A stretch of DNA of 64,000 nt from G965279335 sp965279285 (GTDB taxonomy: Bacteria; Pseudomonadota; Gammaproteobacteria; DSM-16500), in assembly GCA_965279285.1 (NCBI GenBank), contig OZ257148.1, positions 310,001-374,000 of the forward strand, given 5' to 3'. The notes below the pieces were generated by a model. It searched no databases. It was not told the origin of the DNA and was given only the letters and a program-made list of their open reading frames with translations. Position numbers and translations under genes: made by a program. The first letter of the stretch is position 1. The number at the start of each line of letters is the position of its first letter. Positions 10,001 to 16,744 of the stretch are shown piece after piece.

Positions 10001-11080
10001 AGCAGTTAATACTTCAACCCGCATCGATTCGTCAGGCTTAGAAACCGGGGGATTAAATTTTTCCGTTATTACCTCCTCTACTGACTTACCTTTATTAGTT
10101 TCTTTCGCCATTGCATCTGGAGTCATCCCTAACTCACGGCAAATCCTAAACATAAGGCTTGCATCGTTCTCCGTTTGGTTGCCTTTACTGCGTATAATAG
10201 AAATTAAATTTTCATTGCCTGCTATCTTTAAGTCCTTTGCATCAGCCAAAATTAACGTTAAAAGTTGGGCTCTTGCTAGATTTAAACCGCCCTCCTCTTC
10301 TGTAGATTTAGGCAGTAGCTGATAATCAACCCCCTTAAGTCTTAACTTTTTAAGAGCATTTTCTGCTTCTCTCTTACCATCTTCACCTTTGTTGCCTTGC
10401 AAAGAAAGAGCTGCTCCTAAAAAAGCAAGATAACCTTCTCGCTGGTTCTTTTTCTTTTCATCTTTTCCCAACTCTTTCTCTATAAGGGATGATAGATAAC
10501 CGATATCAATATTTTTAAGTGATTTTTTATCACCAATATATTGATTAAATGCTTTGACAAGAGCTTTTGATGTATTAGCTTTAACAGCAGACTGAGTAAT
10601 TACTACATTAGAATCTGTTACTACTGAAGAGCTTTTATTTTTCACATCACTAGACGCAGATAACGAAGGAAAAATTCCATTTATAATTTTTTCTACTATC
10701 TCTTTATTTTGCTCTGTTTTTTTACCCGTCAAAAAACCACCGCTATCCATGGCAGTTAACCAGGTAGTTATTTTTCTTTGTAACACATCTCGGTTACTTT
10801 TATTTTCAACAAAATCTTTTTCATCTAATCGTAGTTGCGGCATTGGCTGCTCAACCACAGAGTTATTATCAGCAGCAGCTGTTGCTGAAGGGACACTTCT
10901 GGGGTAGCCAAGAAAAATATGCGGATAAATAGTTTTTACTGCAACAGCAGATTCACTTTTTTCTTCACCAAACACAGCTTTCAACTCACGAATCAACTTA
11001 TCACGCAGCTCATGTTTCGCATCATTACTGACGCTAATCACAGTTGCGGACTCTCCAGTAATTTTTGAGCTTATAGGCAT
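4046..11080 (-). CDS. Giant coiled-coil protein, candidate Dot/Icm effector (2344 aa)
   Basis: I do not recognise a family. The protein has no signal peptide or membrane segments. It is helix-rich, with heptad-like coiled coil around residues 940-1030 (EEEKRQEEIKQAEEARR, ELARKREEERTTEEIRR) and again around 1050-1150. A possibly globular region spans about 1200-1640, an Ala-rich coil about 1650-1750, and a Pro/Ser/Ala-rich linker about 1765-1860. More helices and a basic tail (ASSGNARTRKGGP) end it. It is embedded between dotB and icmX, and its size, coils and lack of export signal fit a type IVB substrate. That role is inference. It is divergent from the 877-aa gene and could share its upstream region. 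The gene is uninterrupted over 7 kb. Confidence 0.8.
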   Translation of the reverse strand: MPISSKITGESATVISVSNDAKHELRDKLIRELKAVFGEEKSESAVAVKTIYPHIFLGYPRSVPSATAAADNNSVVEQPMPQLRLDEKDFVENKSNRDVLQRKITTWLTAMDSGGFLTGKKTEQNKEIVEKIINGIFPSLSASSDVKNKSSSVVTDSNVVITQSAVKANTSKALVKAFNQYIGDKKSLKNIDIGYLSSLIEKELGKDEKKKNQREGYLAFLGAALSLQGNKGEDGKREAENALKKLRLKGVDYQLLPKSTEEEGGLNLARAQLLTLILADAKDLKIAGNENLISIIRSKGNQTENDASLMFRICRELGMTPDAMAKETNKGKSVEEVITEKFNPPVSKPDESMRVEVLTAPASDRFTAILKDSKHTAVQVATQMVQAYGKGKTNLLIDGYKNLTNLIGDAKNTLLHDLVAGSKNEILGNARQHVLSFRDEFLRFSGIQGRLDEDAQQAAAEVRVACEQALVHLEKTIDAIDSLLLVERDLQAAIIQGEMLFKDGMFKPGLASNNILEAERLLSTVIGRVDSVVGHLDGIEIESVSVLKDNALNLMHLIRHQFDEDNKKADALRQEYQSLISKIADVNESVLVVQDSSLINDELQRIEKSAQKFTDKNNELSRLKGKLSLTQESALVLDELAMDSKRGLTGLADSVTKTEQVIPIIGSLFLAVHQAKKLTASSWYRSQEGKSDAEQMLKKLSVAINPIEMGSFTTGGSFFDASAVNALVTTAKELIKTIGEGLSLSAEATRRAAQKNNADSYIAAFLATTKEINSTQVRDGVSKANELDRLTRSHKDFSEDISLLRGTVEESEIQSSGLDQARAGAQSALDALSARISDLSIVVSQEADEKAKQITQDQAALFAKHAGEINNIIKQVHELDDSSIVTRAGLSVALKTYATLQSQWARLKKNLFADKADNKVNPGQWLQLEDLGNAADSSFIAGHTSVTKKQEALLAEEEKRQEEIKQAEEARRVAAELAIRLGEEKAAAELARKREEERTTEEIRRVGVLERDLAVEFGVKDQTKNTAQQRVNARQAEFARLDGEFKQLSAEIKPAENKLLAARGEFEKADAEAKRLRTALAAQQQAVLSANAEVGAARNAENAADLKAVADQKAADQLRFAAQVKTAMEKKTDIVPAEKVTFYADKAVLIPQKYSAQVLEKALGNYCHGEKAYKFSFEEEKFATDKKHKQTRISQMKSHDVAIYATGDPPSGLKYVIKNTANDLEEGTITKGDGKGQLSAAHFDSILARFPPDSLVPPLNEAGIEAFVKMANELAVVHQSADNSLEAISRATVVLSPQEEKAMIKFKLTDPLQGENSCRLNFLPLHAFSGAARRPAEDEVAVFVERLVKDKNDQEILVSELVRLPTSLTLVGMVGQEAYNYSKISQIGVLLQLFDSWRNNSYAHRVDRRKVTVESLKEFLEAAKKDRGFLAKMCPEGQADALNEELQKFFKQDNGMWALSAKRLVHGSLSGLAEKIYTTYREKTLGSNGLPADSYIALACAELHGFDAMTRVEIDNGTTDDFSRGHTFQNVKDETHLFALKLEAARINLHRAEAGLPQILFADKSGYDISTINSLASALVKPIQDSKAYNSQIAKYAEYLVTPTYTQKFKKWRDSSSPDHLQRVDSRLKSDKWKPESKDSKDARQGALKPGSAAALTAQADAAAQVALASKQAAEDSIQALEAAEERANKLAANAVVSAEAALESAEVILRRADIAFRLAESNLKDAKTAAANAEQQLSDANTQLVAASAAAVPQPVVVIAPEPELAVVLPPPATAFIPDSASVSIPPSPSNNAESAIISPSVSFGLDPGADDLTPPSESKYGPPLEDLAAAAAPLSASSSPSFVPVKQTVENYEVEDYKNLISKQKEAVDLGMKKFDASLLAHKSEAKSLEKTAALKLAKEALLGSIKEYIATLAGEKIPLISIEEQGERIRKALEGQPPSAEEQARSLAALAAFEKERAVLFENEQARLTTYFLANKFSNEDIELSSVPFDSGKIVNRNARAYEEGIKKQKLAIEKYEAVLLIAQKESPSTNDTLSALFLADMSRQAAKTEVASLKKNLIAAANRCIADFQDDLDKASVDFSLSDTGENHAEMEEARQRLEQTRSNLAKSFIEFGFNKDDLIASGIWFPETFSAIAPVEAKMAAYKIQDAGGMHKDDPALKVDLILAVDNCMRALRRNVLNATAFHPQASKEDQTKYNRAFIIYEQVQDMLSSHFIRLGFNADSFAKDELGQQLRLVFRFIQTPDSLNFQATAPVDPVPIASSSAPARLASVFTVSSRESKVNEANSQSAVGAEPHTKMRVFRGELPSQRAARLAAAKESVSHDKKEPVASSGNARTRKGGP

Positions 11081-11239
11081 GTTGCAAACCCCTCGTTTTA
11101 TTAAGGCTATAACACTAACTACTATTATAATCGATTTTGACTAAAAAATATCGAATATCCCACCAAGAACCCACATTTCCCTCAGGGCCAAAAACAATTT
11201 GATTTTCAATAAGATAACTATTCATTATCATGAAAAAAG

Positions 11240-11260
11240 CTTAAGGGTTTCTTAACTAGA
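11240..11260 (+). promoter_or_regulatory. Possible PmrA-type box upstream of the 877-aa gene
   Basis: CTTAAGGGTTTCTTAAC contains two CTTAA half-sites at 11240-11244 and 11251-11255, an 11-bp period that equals the spacing in the PmrA box known for Dot/Icm genes and effectors of Legionella and Coxiella. The flanking bases (GGGT, CTAG) fit that consensus poorly. The box is about 59 bp upstream of the best -10 hexamer, farther than usual. It is only suggestive. Confidence 0.25.
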
Positions 11261-11313
11261 CAAAAAATAAGTTTAAAGCAAAAAATAGCATCTCTTTGCT
11301 AAAAAAGTGAGTT

Positions 11314-11319
11314 ATAATA
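11314..11319 (+). promoter_or_regulatory. Candidate -10 hexamer of the 877-aa gene
   Basis: A perfect TATAAT lies 39 bp before the ATG at 11358. No convincing -35 box stands 16-18 bp upstream. The gene has a good ribosome-binding sequence (TTGGGGTG) a few bases before its start. Confidence 0.4.
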
Positions 11320-11357
11320 GCGCTTATGATCATTAGATAATTATTTGGGGTGTTCTC

Positions 11358-13991
11358 ATGCTATCAGGTAAACCTATTACCACTATCAAAGGCTTAGATA
11401 AATTTATTGATGAAACGAAAAAAAATGTTGCTATATCTAAGCTTACAAATGCAAAGATTGAACTTCAAAAGGGAACTGGTGATAGCTGGTTAACGACCCA
11501 AAAAGCGGAAGCCGCTGCTCAAAAAGCTGATGAAACACCTTATGAGTCAAAATCTGACAAAAATATCTTTTTTTCTGGCGCAAATCAGCCTAATGGCCAA
11601 TTTGTTAATTCATATGCTGCCAAAGTTCAATTAACGGCTGATGAAATCAATGAATTAATTAGACCCGCTAATCATGACGATGAAAAAGTAGCAAGCTATG
11701 AAACAAAACCCATTGAATTTCAATCGGCTGAAAATGCTATTCAATATATCAAATTAAAATGGATGACAAATAATGGCACATTTGGGGGCCCACCTCCTAC
11801 CGATGCAAACATAGCTATACTTGATACCAAACTAAATGCCCTAAAAAATGACAGCCCACAAGATGCACTCGCCATTACAAGTGCTCCTTTAGGGATCTCT
11901 ATTGCCCCCAATAGGCTGATTGATGAATTTCTTCATATAGACATGACTGACAATGTTACGCAAATTATAACCGATGTCACCAAAAAGAAATTCCTCCAAA
12001 ACCCCACCTTAGGCACCGCTCTACTAGAAACAAAAGGCAATCTTGTCGACCTCAACTCTCCTCTCGACGATAAACAGGTTATCCTCAACACTTTCGGAAA
12101 AACACTAGAAACAATCCGTGAAGAACTCCCCGAACTAAAAAAAGCTGCTGAAAAAACCGCGGAAGACGAAAAACAATTCACTCTTAGCTTTGAAAAGCTC
12201 AACAAAAGTATTGCCTCACTTAATTCAGTAGCCGCGCAATTTTCTGTTACTAACAAACCTTATGCTGACCAAAAATTTAACTTTGATGACTCAAGCTTAC
12301 AAAAAGATGTTAAGGACATACAAAACAACTTATTAAGCAAATACCCCGCTGATGCAGAAGCACAAGAAAAAATTAAACAATCTTTTGCTGCGCTTGGCGT
12401 AACCCTACAAGAACAACACATTGATTGGATGCAAGGAACAAATAACATCAGCAAATTAAATGATGCTTTTAAAACGGCTCAACATGAGCTTAAAGACATT
12501 GCTCCTGACTTAAGCACCGAATTCAACACGCTTAAAAGCACAAAACTAAAACAACACATAGAAAAACAAGCTGAAGCCATTAAAGCAGGTCACGATACCG
12601 CTTACAGCCAAAAAGTTAGCATGGAAATGGCTAAATATACCGAAAATAAAGGTAGTACATTACAGTTTTTTAAACCCATCAATACAACCAGAGCCGACAA
12701 TGAACTCTTTCAAGACTTAGATGGCTTTGTTGGTTATAACGGCCTTGAAAAAGGTATTTACAAGCGCGAAGGCTTAGAAGGAATCACTATTTTTCTTGAT
12801 AAAGTAGAAAAAGACGGTAAAACAACCTATTCTGCAACCCTAAATTCAGGCGTAACGGATAAAGACATTACAGTTGTTGTTAAAGCATTCGAAACAGCAA
12901 TGAAACATGCAATAGATTTATTAAGACACGCGGGCACGGATCCTATTAACCCCACTTTCCAAGATCCAAAAAAAATCACGCCCGACAATGTAGCAGCTTA
13001 CTTAAGCGTACTCGAAAGCATACTAAAAGCTGCTTCAGACAAAGATGATAGCGCTGGCAGAGACAATCGGCGCCAAGTCCATATTCAAATTGATCCTACT
13101 GTTTTATCGGCATTAAAAGCAAATGCTAAAGATAATGCGTCTAGCATGTGGAAAGCTGATCATAATATTGTTGAACGACTAAGCACATTTGAAACACAGC
13201 TAAAAAACCATAATGACGCTGTTACTAGTCTGAAAGAAAAAGAAAAAATTAAAGGTGAAAAAGCACGTGAAGACCACGCTCGCGAACTCAAGTCACCCAG
13301 TGATCTTGTTCGCGAACAAAATGAACAGAGCCTCATAAAACAAAAAGCTGCGCTTAAAAATATCGACGACAAACCACTACATGCTAAAAATGAAGATCAA
13401 ATCAACGTTGATCAAAGTAATATTAAAAAATTACAAGATGCTTTAAAAGAAATTGAGAAACAACAAAGAAGATTAGAAAAACCTTATACCGCAGCAAAAG
13501 CGATCATCGATGATGCTCTAGGCAAAAAAACAAAAGCTGATGACTTAGTTAAAGCCGCTAAAAAAGAGGAAAAAGACGCTGCTAACCCTGATGCTCTTGC
13601 AAAAGCAAAAGAAAAATTAAAAAATGCTATAGAGCAAGCAAAAAAAGCTGAAGATAGCTATAAAAGCGCTGAGGACAATAGCATCCCCGTACAAGAAATG
13701 GCTACTCATATAAGAGAACTAAGCCAACAATTTAAAACAACACTGAGTGGAATTGAACCTCGGGTTGCTCTCTCTCTCGCTGGCGATGCTAGCCCAGCAT
13801 TACACGCTATTGCACAAAAAAATATAGAAGAAATCGATAAATTAAAAGATGACAGCAAAGCATTGGCTGCACGACTACAGGATTTAAATTCAGCAAAAAC
13901 AACTTTAACAAATGGCGTGCATCAATTATTAAAAGAGGCTGGAGAATTACCGAATGCTCCTCGGCCTCGTGCGCCAAGTTATAAAATCTGA
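11358..13991 (+). CDS. NADAR-like domain protein with long coiled coils, candidate Dot/Icm effector
   Basis: An 877-aa protein without signal peptide or membrane span. Residues about 69-245 resemble the NADAR/YbiA N-glycosidase fold: an IFFSGANQPNGQFVNSY start, the PIEFQSAENAIQYIKL helix with E125 where the family has its conserved EH, a DALAITSAPLGISIAPNR segment, then KKFLQNPTLGTALLETKG and NSPLDD with D237. The family's Trp after this Asp (in the D-x-x-W-G motif) appears to be Gln here, so activity is uncertain. The rest is helical, with coiled coils around 250-290 and 630-780. NADAR enzymes act on ADP-ribose attached to nucleobases and on related N-glycosides. The position between dotB and icmX and the absence of export signals suggest a type IVB substrate; that is inference. 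Start chosen on the TTGGGGTG ribosome-binding sequence. Confidence 0.72.
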   Translation: MLSGKPITTIKGLDKFIDETKKNVAISKLTNAKIELQKGTGDSWLTTQKAEAAAQKADETPYESKSDKNIFFSGANQPNGQFVNSYAAKVQLTADEINELIRPANHDDEKVASYETKPIEFQSAENAIQYIKLKWMTNNGTFGGPPPTDANIAILDTKLNALKNDSPQDALAITSAPLGISIAPNRLIDEFLHIDMTDNVTQIITDVTKKKFLQNPTLGTALLETKGNLVDLNSPLDDKQVILNTFGKTLETIREELPELKKAAEKTAEDEKQFTLSFEKLNKSIASLNSVAAQFSVTNKPYADQKFNFDDSSLQKDVKDIQNNLLSKYPADAEAQEKIKQSFAALGVTLQEQHIDWMQGTNNISKLNDAFKTAQHELKDIAPDLSTEFNTLKSTKLKQHIEKQAEAIKAGHDTAYSQKVSMEMAKYTENKGSTLQFFKPINTTRADNELFQDLDGFVGYNGLEKGIYKREGLEGITIFLDKVEKDGKTTYSATLNSGVTDKDITVVVKAFETAMKHAIDLLRHAGTDPINPTFQDPKKITPDNVAAYLSVLESILKAASDKDDSAGRDNRRQVHIQIDPTVLSALKANAKDNASSMWKADHNIVERLSTFETQLKNHNDAVTSLKEKEKIKGEKAREDHARELKSPSDLVREQNEQSLIKQKAALKNIDDKPLHAKNEDQINVDQSNIKKLQDALKEIEKQQRRLEKPYTAAKAIIDDALGKKTKADDLVKAAKKEEKDAANPDALAKAKEKLKNAIEQAKKAEDSYKSAEDNSIPVQEMATHIRELSQQFKTTLSGIEPRVALSLAGDASPALHAIAQKNIEEIDKLKDDSKALAARLQDLNSAKTTLTNGVHQLLKEAGELPNAPRPRAPSYKI

Positions 13992-14041
13992 TAGAAAAAT
14001 ATGATGCCTAGCTGTCATTCGGCGTACTGTTATTCCAGGCA

Positions 14042-14200
14042 TACTGACTTGTCATTGCGGCGAGAGCCCCGTCATTGCGAGCGACAGCGAAGCAATCCAG
14101 GTTTTTCTGCGCTATAACACCTGGATTGCTTCGCTGTCGCTCGCAATGACGGGGCTCTCGCCGCAGGTGACGATGCTCTCGCCGCAATGACGAGTCAGTA
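14042..14200. repeat. Palindromic intergenic repeat, family B, copy 1
   Basis: A long inverted repeat whose arms contain GTCATTGCGAGCGACAGCGA and then AGCAATCCAGG (left, to 14101) and their complement on the right from 14120. The outer ends (TACTGACTTGTCATTGCGG) also pair with 14176-14200. This GTCATTGCGAG...GAAGCAATCC type of dispersed repeat is known from many intracellular and other Proteobacteria. It separates the convergent 877-aa gene and icmX and could stop transcription from both sides. Confidence 0.8.
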
Positions 14201-14210
14201 GGCAGCACCA

Positions 14211-15140
14211 CTAAGGCATCGCATTCGTCCCTGTCGCTTTATTCAACAACTGACTTTCAGTAAACGTATTACCCAAAATAAGCAAAGTATTATTCATCGC
14301 CTGCGTTGCCACCATTTGCTTTTGCGCCTGCAATATTTGCGTCATGACAATATACATCTGCGAGTTATACATTAAAATTTGGCGTAAAACGATACCGATG
14401 TTTTCAGTAGCAATCTTACTAAACCAAGCTGAATCACTCGCTAACTTAATTAACGCCGCTTGAGTCGATGCAGCTTGATTATTATTTTCTGCTTCCGCAT
14501 AAACTTGACTCAATACATACGCATTATAAGTTTGCACTGCTGAAATAGCTGAATAAAAATTTTGATAATTCAGCTTAGCGCCTGGCTTGCCTGACCAACC
14601 TGGATCAGGAACAGCATGCTGCATATTTAATCCAGCCACATTTTTTAAATAATTATAAGCATAATCAATTTTTACGCCGCCTACATTACGAGGATCTGGA
14701 TTAAAATACGGTTGCCCAACAAAGGTTTGAAAAGTCATATCATTCGCATAAGGAACTGTGGTCGTTGTCACATTCGGTCCAAAAAAATCCGTCAATAATT
14801 GTTTTTGAATTTTTTGTTGCAAGACATCATTAGCCGCGTAATTATTTGTTAACGCTCCAAAACTGGCCTGTAAATTTGCCGACTCAGCACTGTCATCATT
14901 TGCTAACAAACTCAACGCTAATTTAGTTAATGCTGCAAGATACGATGGTAAGTTATTCACATTCGTTAAAATGGCTGATGTATGCTGCTCAATTAAATTT
15001 AAAAAGTAAGTGTCACTTCCTCCCCCAGGTGATGATGCTGTACCTTGCGTTATGGCCGCTTGCGTTGTTATTGGCAATCCACTTAGCATTGCACTTATAA
15101 ATAAAGCACGACTGGTTAAAATTATTTTTTTTATCCGCAT
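14211..15140 (-). CDS. icmX: Dot/Icm type IVB secretion protein IcmX
   Basis: A 309-aa exported protein with an N-terminal signal peptide (basic MRIKKIILTSR, hydrophobic core, cleavage near TTQAA). The mature part has LIEQHTSAILTNVNNLPSYL and a Gln/Asn-rich C-terminal helical region, as in IcmX. Legionella IcmX is longer (about 466 aa); the missing N-terminal material may correspond to the separate exported protein encoded just upstream. IcmX is a periplasmic component of the Dot/Icm system. The gene follows icmW and the 179-aa gene on the same strand with a 22-bp gap, and so forms an operon. Identification rests on context and overall similarity rather than on a short motif. Confidence 0.82.
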   Translation of the reverse strand: MRIKKIILTSRALFISAMLSGLPITTQAAITQGTASSPGGGSDTYFLNLIEQHTSAILTNVNNLPSYLAALTKLALSLLANDDSAESANLQASFGALTNNYAANDVLQQKIQKQLLTDFFGPNVTTTTVPYANDMTFQTFVGQPYFNPDPRNVGGVKIDYAYNYLKNVAGLNMQHAVPDPGWSGKPGAKLNYQNFYSAISAVQTYNAYVLSQVYAEAENNNQAASTQAALIKLASDSAWFSKIATENIGIVLRQILMYNSQMYIVMTQILQAQKQMVATQAMNNTLLILGNTFTESQLLNKATGTNAMP

Positions 15141-15162
15141 GATTCTATCCTTAGATTAATAT

Positions 15163-15702
15163 TTAATATTTAATATTCCATCCACCGCTCGATTGTGAAT
15201 TGGTGCTACCACTCGACGATCCAGTTGTAGAGCCCTGACCAAACCCAGTATAACCTTGCGCTGGCTGCGTGGCAGTCGACGGTGCTGCAGACGATGCCGC
15301 TTCGCTACCTGAAGCGGGCTCTTCACTAGGAAATGGCGGTGCATATTCTTCTGCGCTAGGCGCAACGGGAGCAGATGGCGGACTCGTTGGCTTGCTTTGC
15401 GCAGATGCCGGGGGTTCATAAGATGGCTTATTCGCATCATTTTGTTGCGTATTTGCCGATGTTTTTGGTGAGATAAGACCCGCCACTTTTTTACTTAATT
15501 CATCCGCCGTTTGCTGATCCATCGCTTTAACTTGCGCTTTAAAATCATCTGGACTTTTCACTTCAACTTGAGGAATAGCTGGCGGTGTAATCGTCGCTGA
15601 AGATTTATTTTTAGGTGGCTGAATAATGGCTGGCTGCGCAAAAATCTCTTCGGCAAGCAAACAACTGATTGCGAGAGTAAGCGATATAATCGATTTATAC
15701 AT
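15163..15702 (-). CDS. Exported Pro/Ser-rich protein between icmW and icmX
   Basis: A 179-aa protein with a signal peptide (MYKSIISLTLAISCLLAEEI, cleavage near FAQ). A short helical part follows (VKSPDDFKAQVKAMDQQTAD, residues about 47-66), then a low-complexity Pro/Ser/Ala/Gly/Gln tail. Its ATG overlaps the end of icmW by eight bases, which implies translational coupling, and icmX begins 22 bp after it. It could be the detached N-terminal part of a longer IcmX or an accessory periplasmic subunit. I know no named family for it. The reading frame is complete, and the alternative frame over 15156-15440 is a shadow. Confidence 0.8.
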   Translation of the reverse strand: MYKSIISLTLAISCLLAEEIFAQPAIIQPPKNKSSATITPPAIPQVEVKSPDDFKAQVKAMDQQTADELSKKVAGLISPKTSANTQQNDANKPSYEPPASAQSKPTSPPSAPVAPSAEEYAPPFPSEEPASGSEAASSAAPSTATQPAQGYTGFGQGSTTGSSSGSTNSQSSGGWNIKY

Positions 15703-16144
15703 GTTCTTGCTCCAATGCTTTTAACACAATTGCAAATCGCTCAGCTGAAAATACACGTGACAACAAACGTAAACGTTCAAAAACAATATTTCGACGCAAA
15801 AATAATCCGGCTAACATATTATCGGGAGTATTATTTTCTTCAGCAAACATAAGTACTTTTGATGCTGAACCAGGCTCTATCGTATCAATCGCTTGTAAGA
15901 TACGCAAAATACGTGACGTCTTTAAATGTGCAGTCAGCTTAACAAATTGTTCCTCTTTACCTAACTCAAAGCGCGTTAATTTATCCATCTCACTACCAAT
16001 CGCTTGGATAGCTTCTTCTAATGTTGGGTCACCATCAAGTGTCCAACCTTCCACTGCTTCCATCATGGCAATCACACGATAAATCATCGGATCATTGTAA
16101 TTTTTCCAAAACTCATGTGCGGCATCAAGATCTAGATTTGGCAT
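15695..16144 (-). CDS. icmW: Dot/Icm type IVB secretion chaperone IcmW
   Basis: An acidic cytoplasmic protein of 149 aa from the ATG at 16144 (MPNLDLDAAHEFW), which matches the 151 aa of Legionella IcmW. Two longer starts exist, ATG at 16156 and GTG at 16189; the latter has a GAGGG sequence before it, so the start is not certain. Family motifs are DPMIYRVIAMMEAVEGWTLD, LLQAIDT-like ILQAIDTIEPGSAS, and RRNIVFERLRLLSRVF. IcmW pairs with IcmS on DotL to select effectors. The gene is divergent from icmV and heads icmW - exported protein - icmX. Confidence 0.94.
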   Translation of the reverse strand: MPNLDLDAAHEFWKNYNDPMIYRVIAMMEAVEGWTLDGDPTLEEAIQAIGSEMDKLTRFELGKEEQFVKLTAHLKTSRILRILQAIDTIEPGSASKVLMFAEENNTPDNMLAGLFLRRNIVFERLRLLSRVFSAERFAIVLKALEQEHV

Positions 16145-16282
16145 TGATGAATTCATCCTGGCTAAAATAACGAAAGAATAGTGTACCACTTACCCTCTAT
16201 TTTACCACAGCCCGCTGATTGTTTTTTTTCTGGGTAAATGCTAAGGTAAAAGAACTGATTTATGCACAGGCGGTCGCACGTT

Positions 16283-16744
16283 ATGGCAATAAAAGATGTC
16301 CTAAAAGTCTCCCGTAAAACTTTTTTAAACCCAAGAGAATGGATCGGTTATGATGCGATTAAAGATCAAACCAAAACCATCTGGGACATTTTAAAAGCAT
16401 TATTCACCCCCGCAAAACCTGAGCGGGAGGAAACCTTTGAACAGGCAATGCAACGTCTTGAACTCACAGAAGCTGATGTTAAAACCCGAGGTCAAACGTA
16501 TTTTATCTATGCGCTTAGCTTTCTTTTGCTCAGTATCATTGCTTTTTTTGTTGACTGTTACTTACTTATTTATTACCACATTATTTCCGGTTTCTTTTTA
16601 GGGCTAGCTGTAACGCTCTTATTGGCTACACAAGCTTTTCGTTTTCATTTTTGGTATTTTCAAATTAAACATCGCAAATTGGGCTGTACTTTTCAAGAAT
16701 GGCGCAATGGCAAAATCAATAAGCCAGAGGAACCTACATCATGA
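16283..16744 (+). CDS. icmV: Dot/Icm type IVB secretion protein IcmV
   Basis: An inner-membrane protein of about 153 aa from the ATG at 16283, which has an AGGCGG sequence nine bases upstream; an upstream ATG at 16262 would add seven residues. The N-terminal part has SRKTFLNPREWIGYDAIKDQ, equivalent to the RRWSDYDRIK region of Legionella IcmV. Two membrane segments follow at about residues 77-120. The C-terminus is cytoplasmic and basic. The stop codon overlaps the dotA start (ATGA), so the two are translated as a pair, as in the known icmV-dotA arrangement. Confidence 0.9.
   Translation: MAIKDVLKVSRKTFLNPREWIGYDAIKDQTKTIWDILKALFTPAKPEREETFEQAMQRLELTEADVKTRGQTYFIYALSFLLLSIIAFFVDCYLLIYYHIISGFFLGLAVTLLLATQAFRFHFWYFQIKHRKLGCTFQEWRNGKINKPEEPTS

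Noticed and set aside
15156..15440. A 94-codon minus-strand frame rich in Arg and His
   Set aside because: It is the shifted frame of the exported Pro/Ser-rich gene at 15163-15702, which has a signal peptide and fits the operon overlaps.
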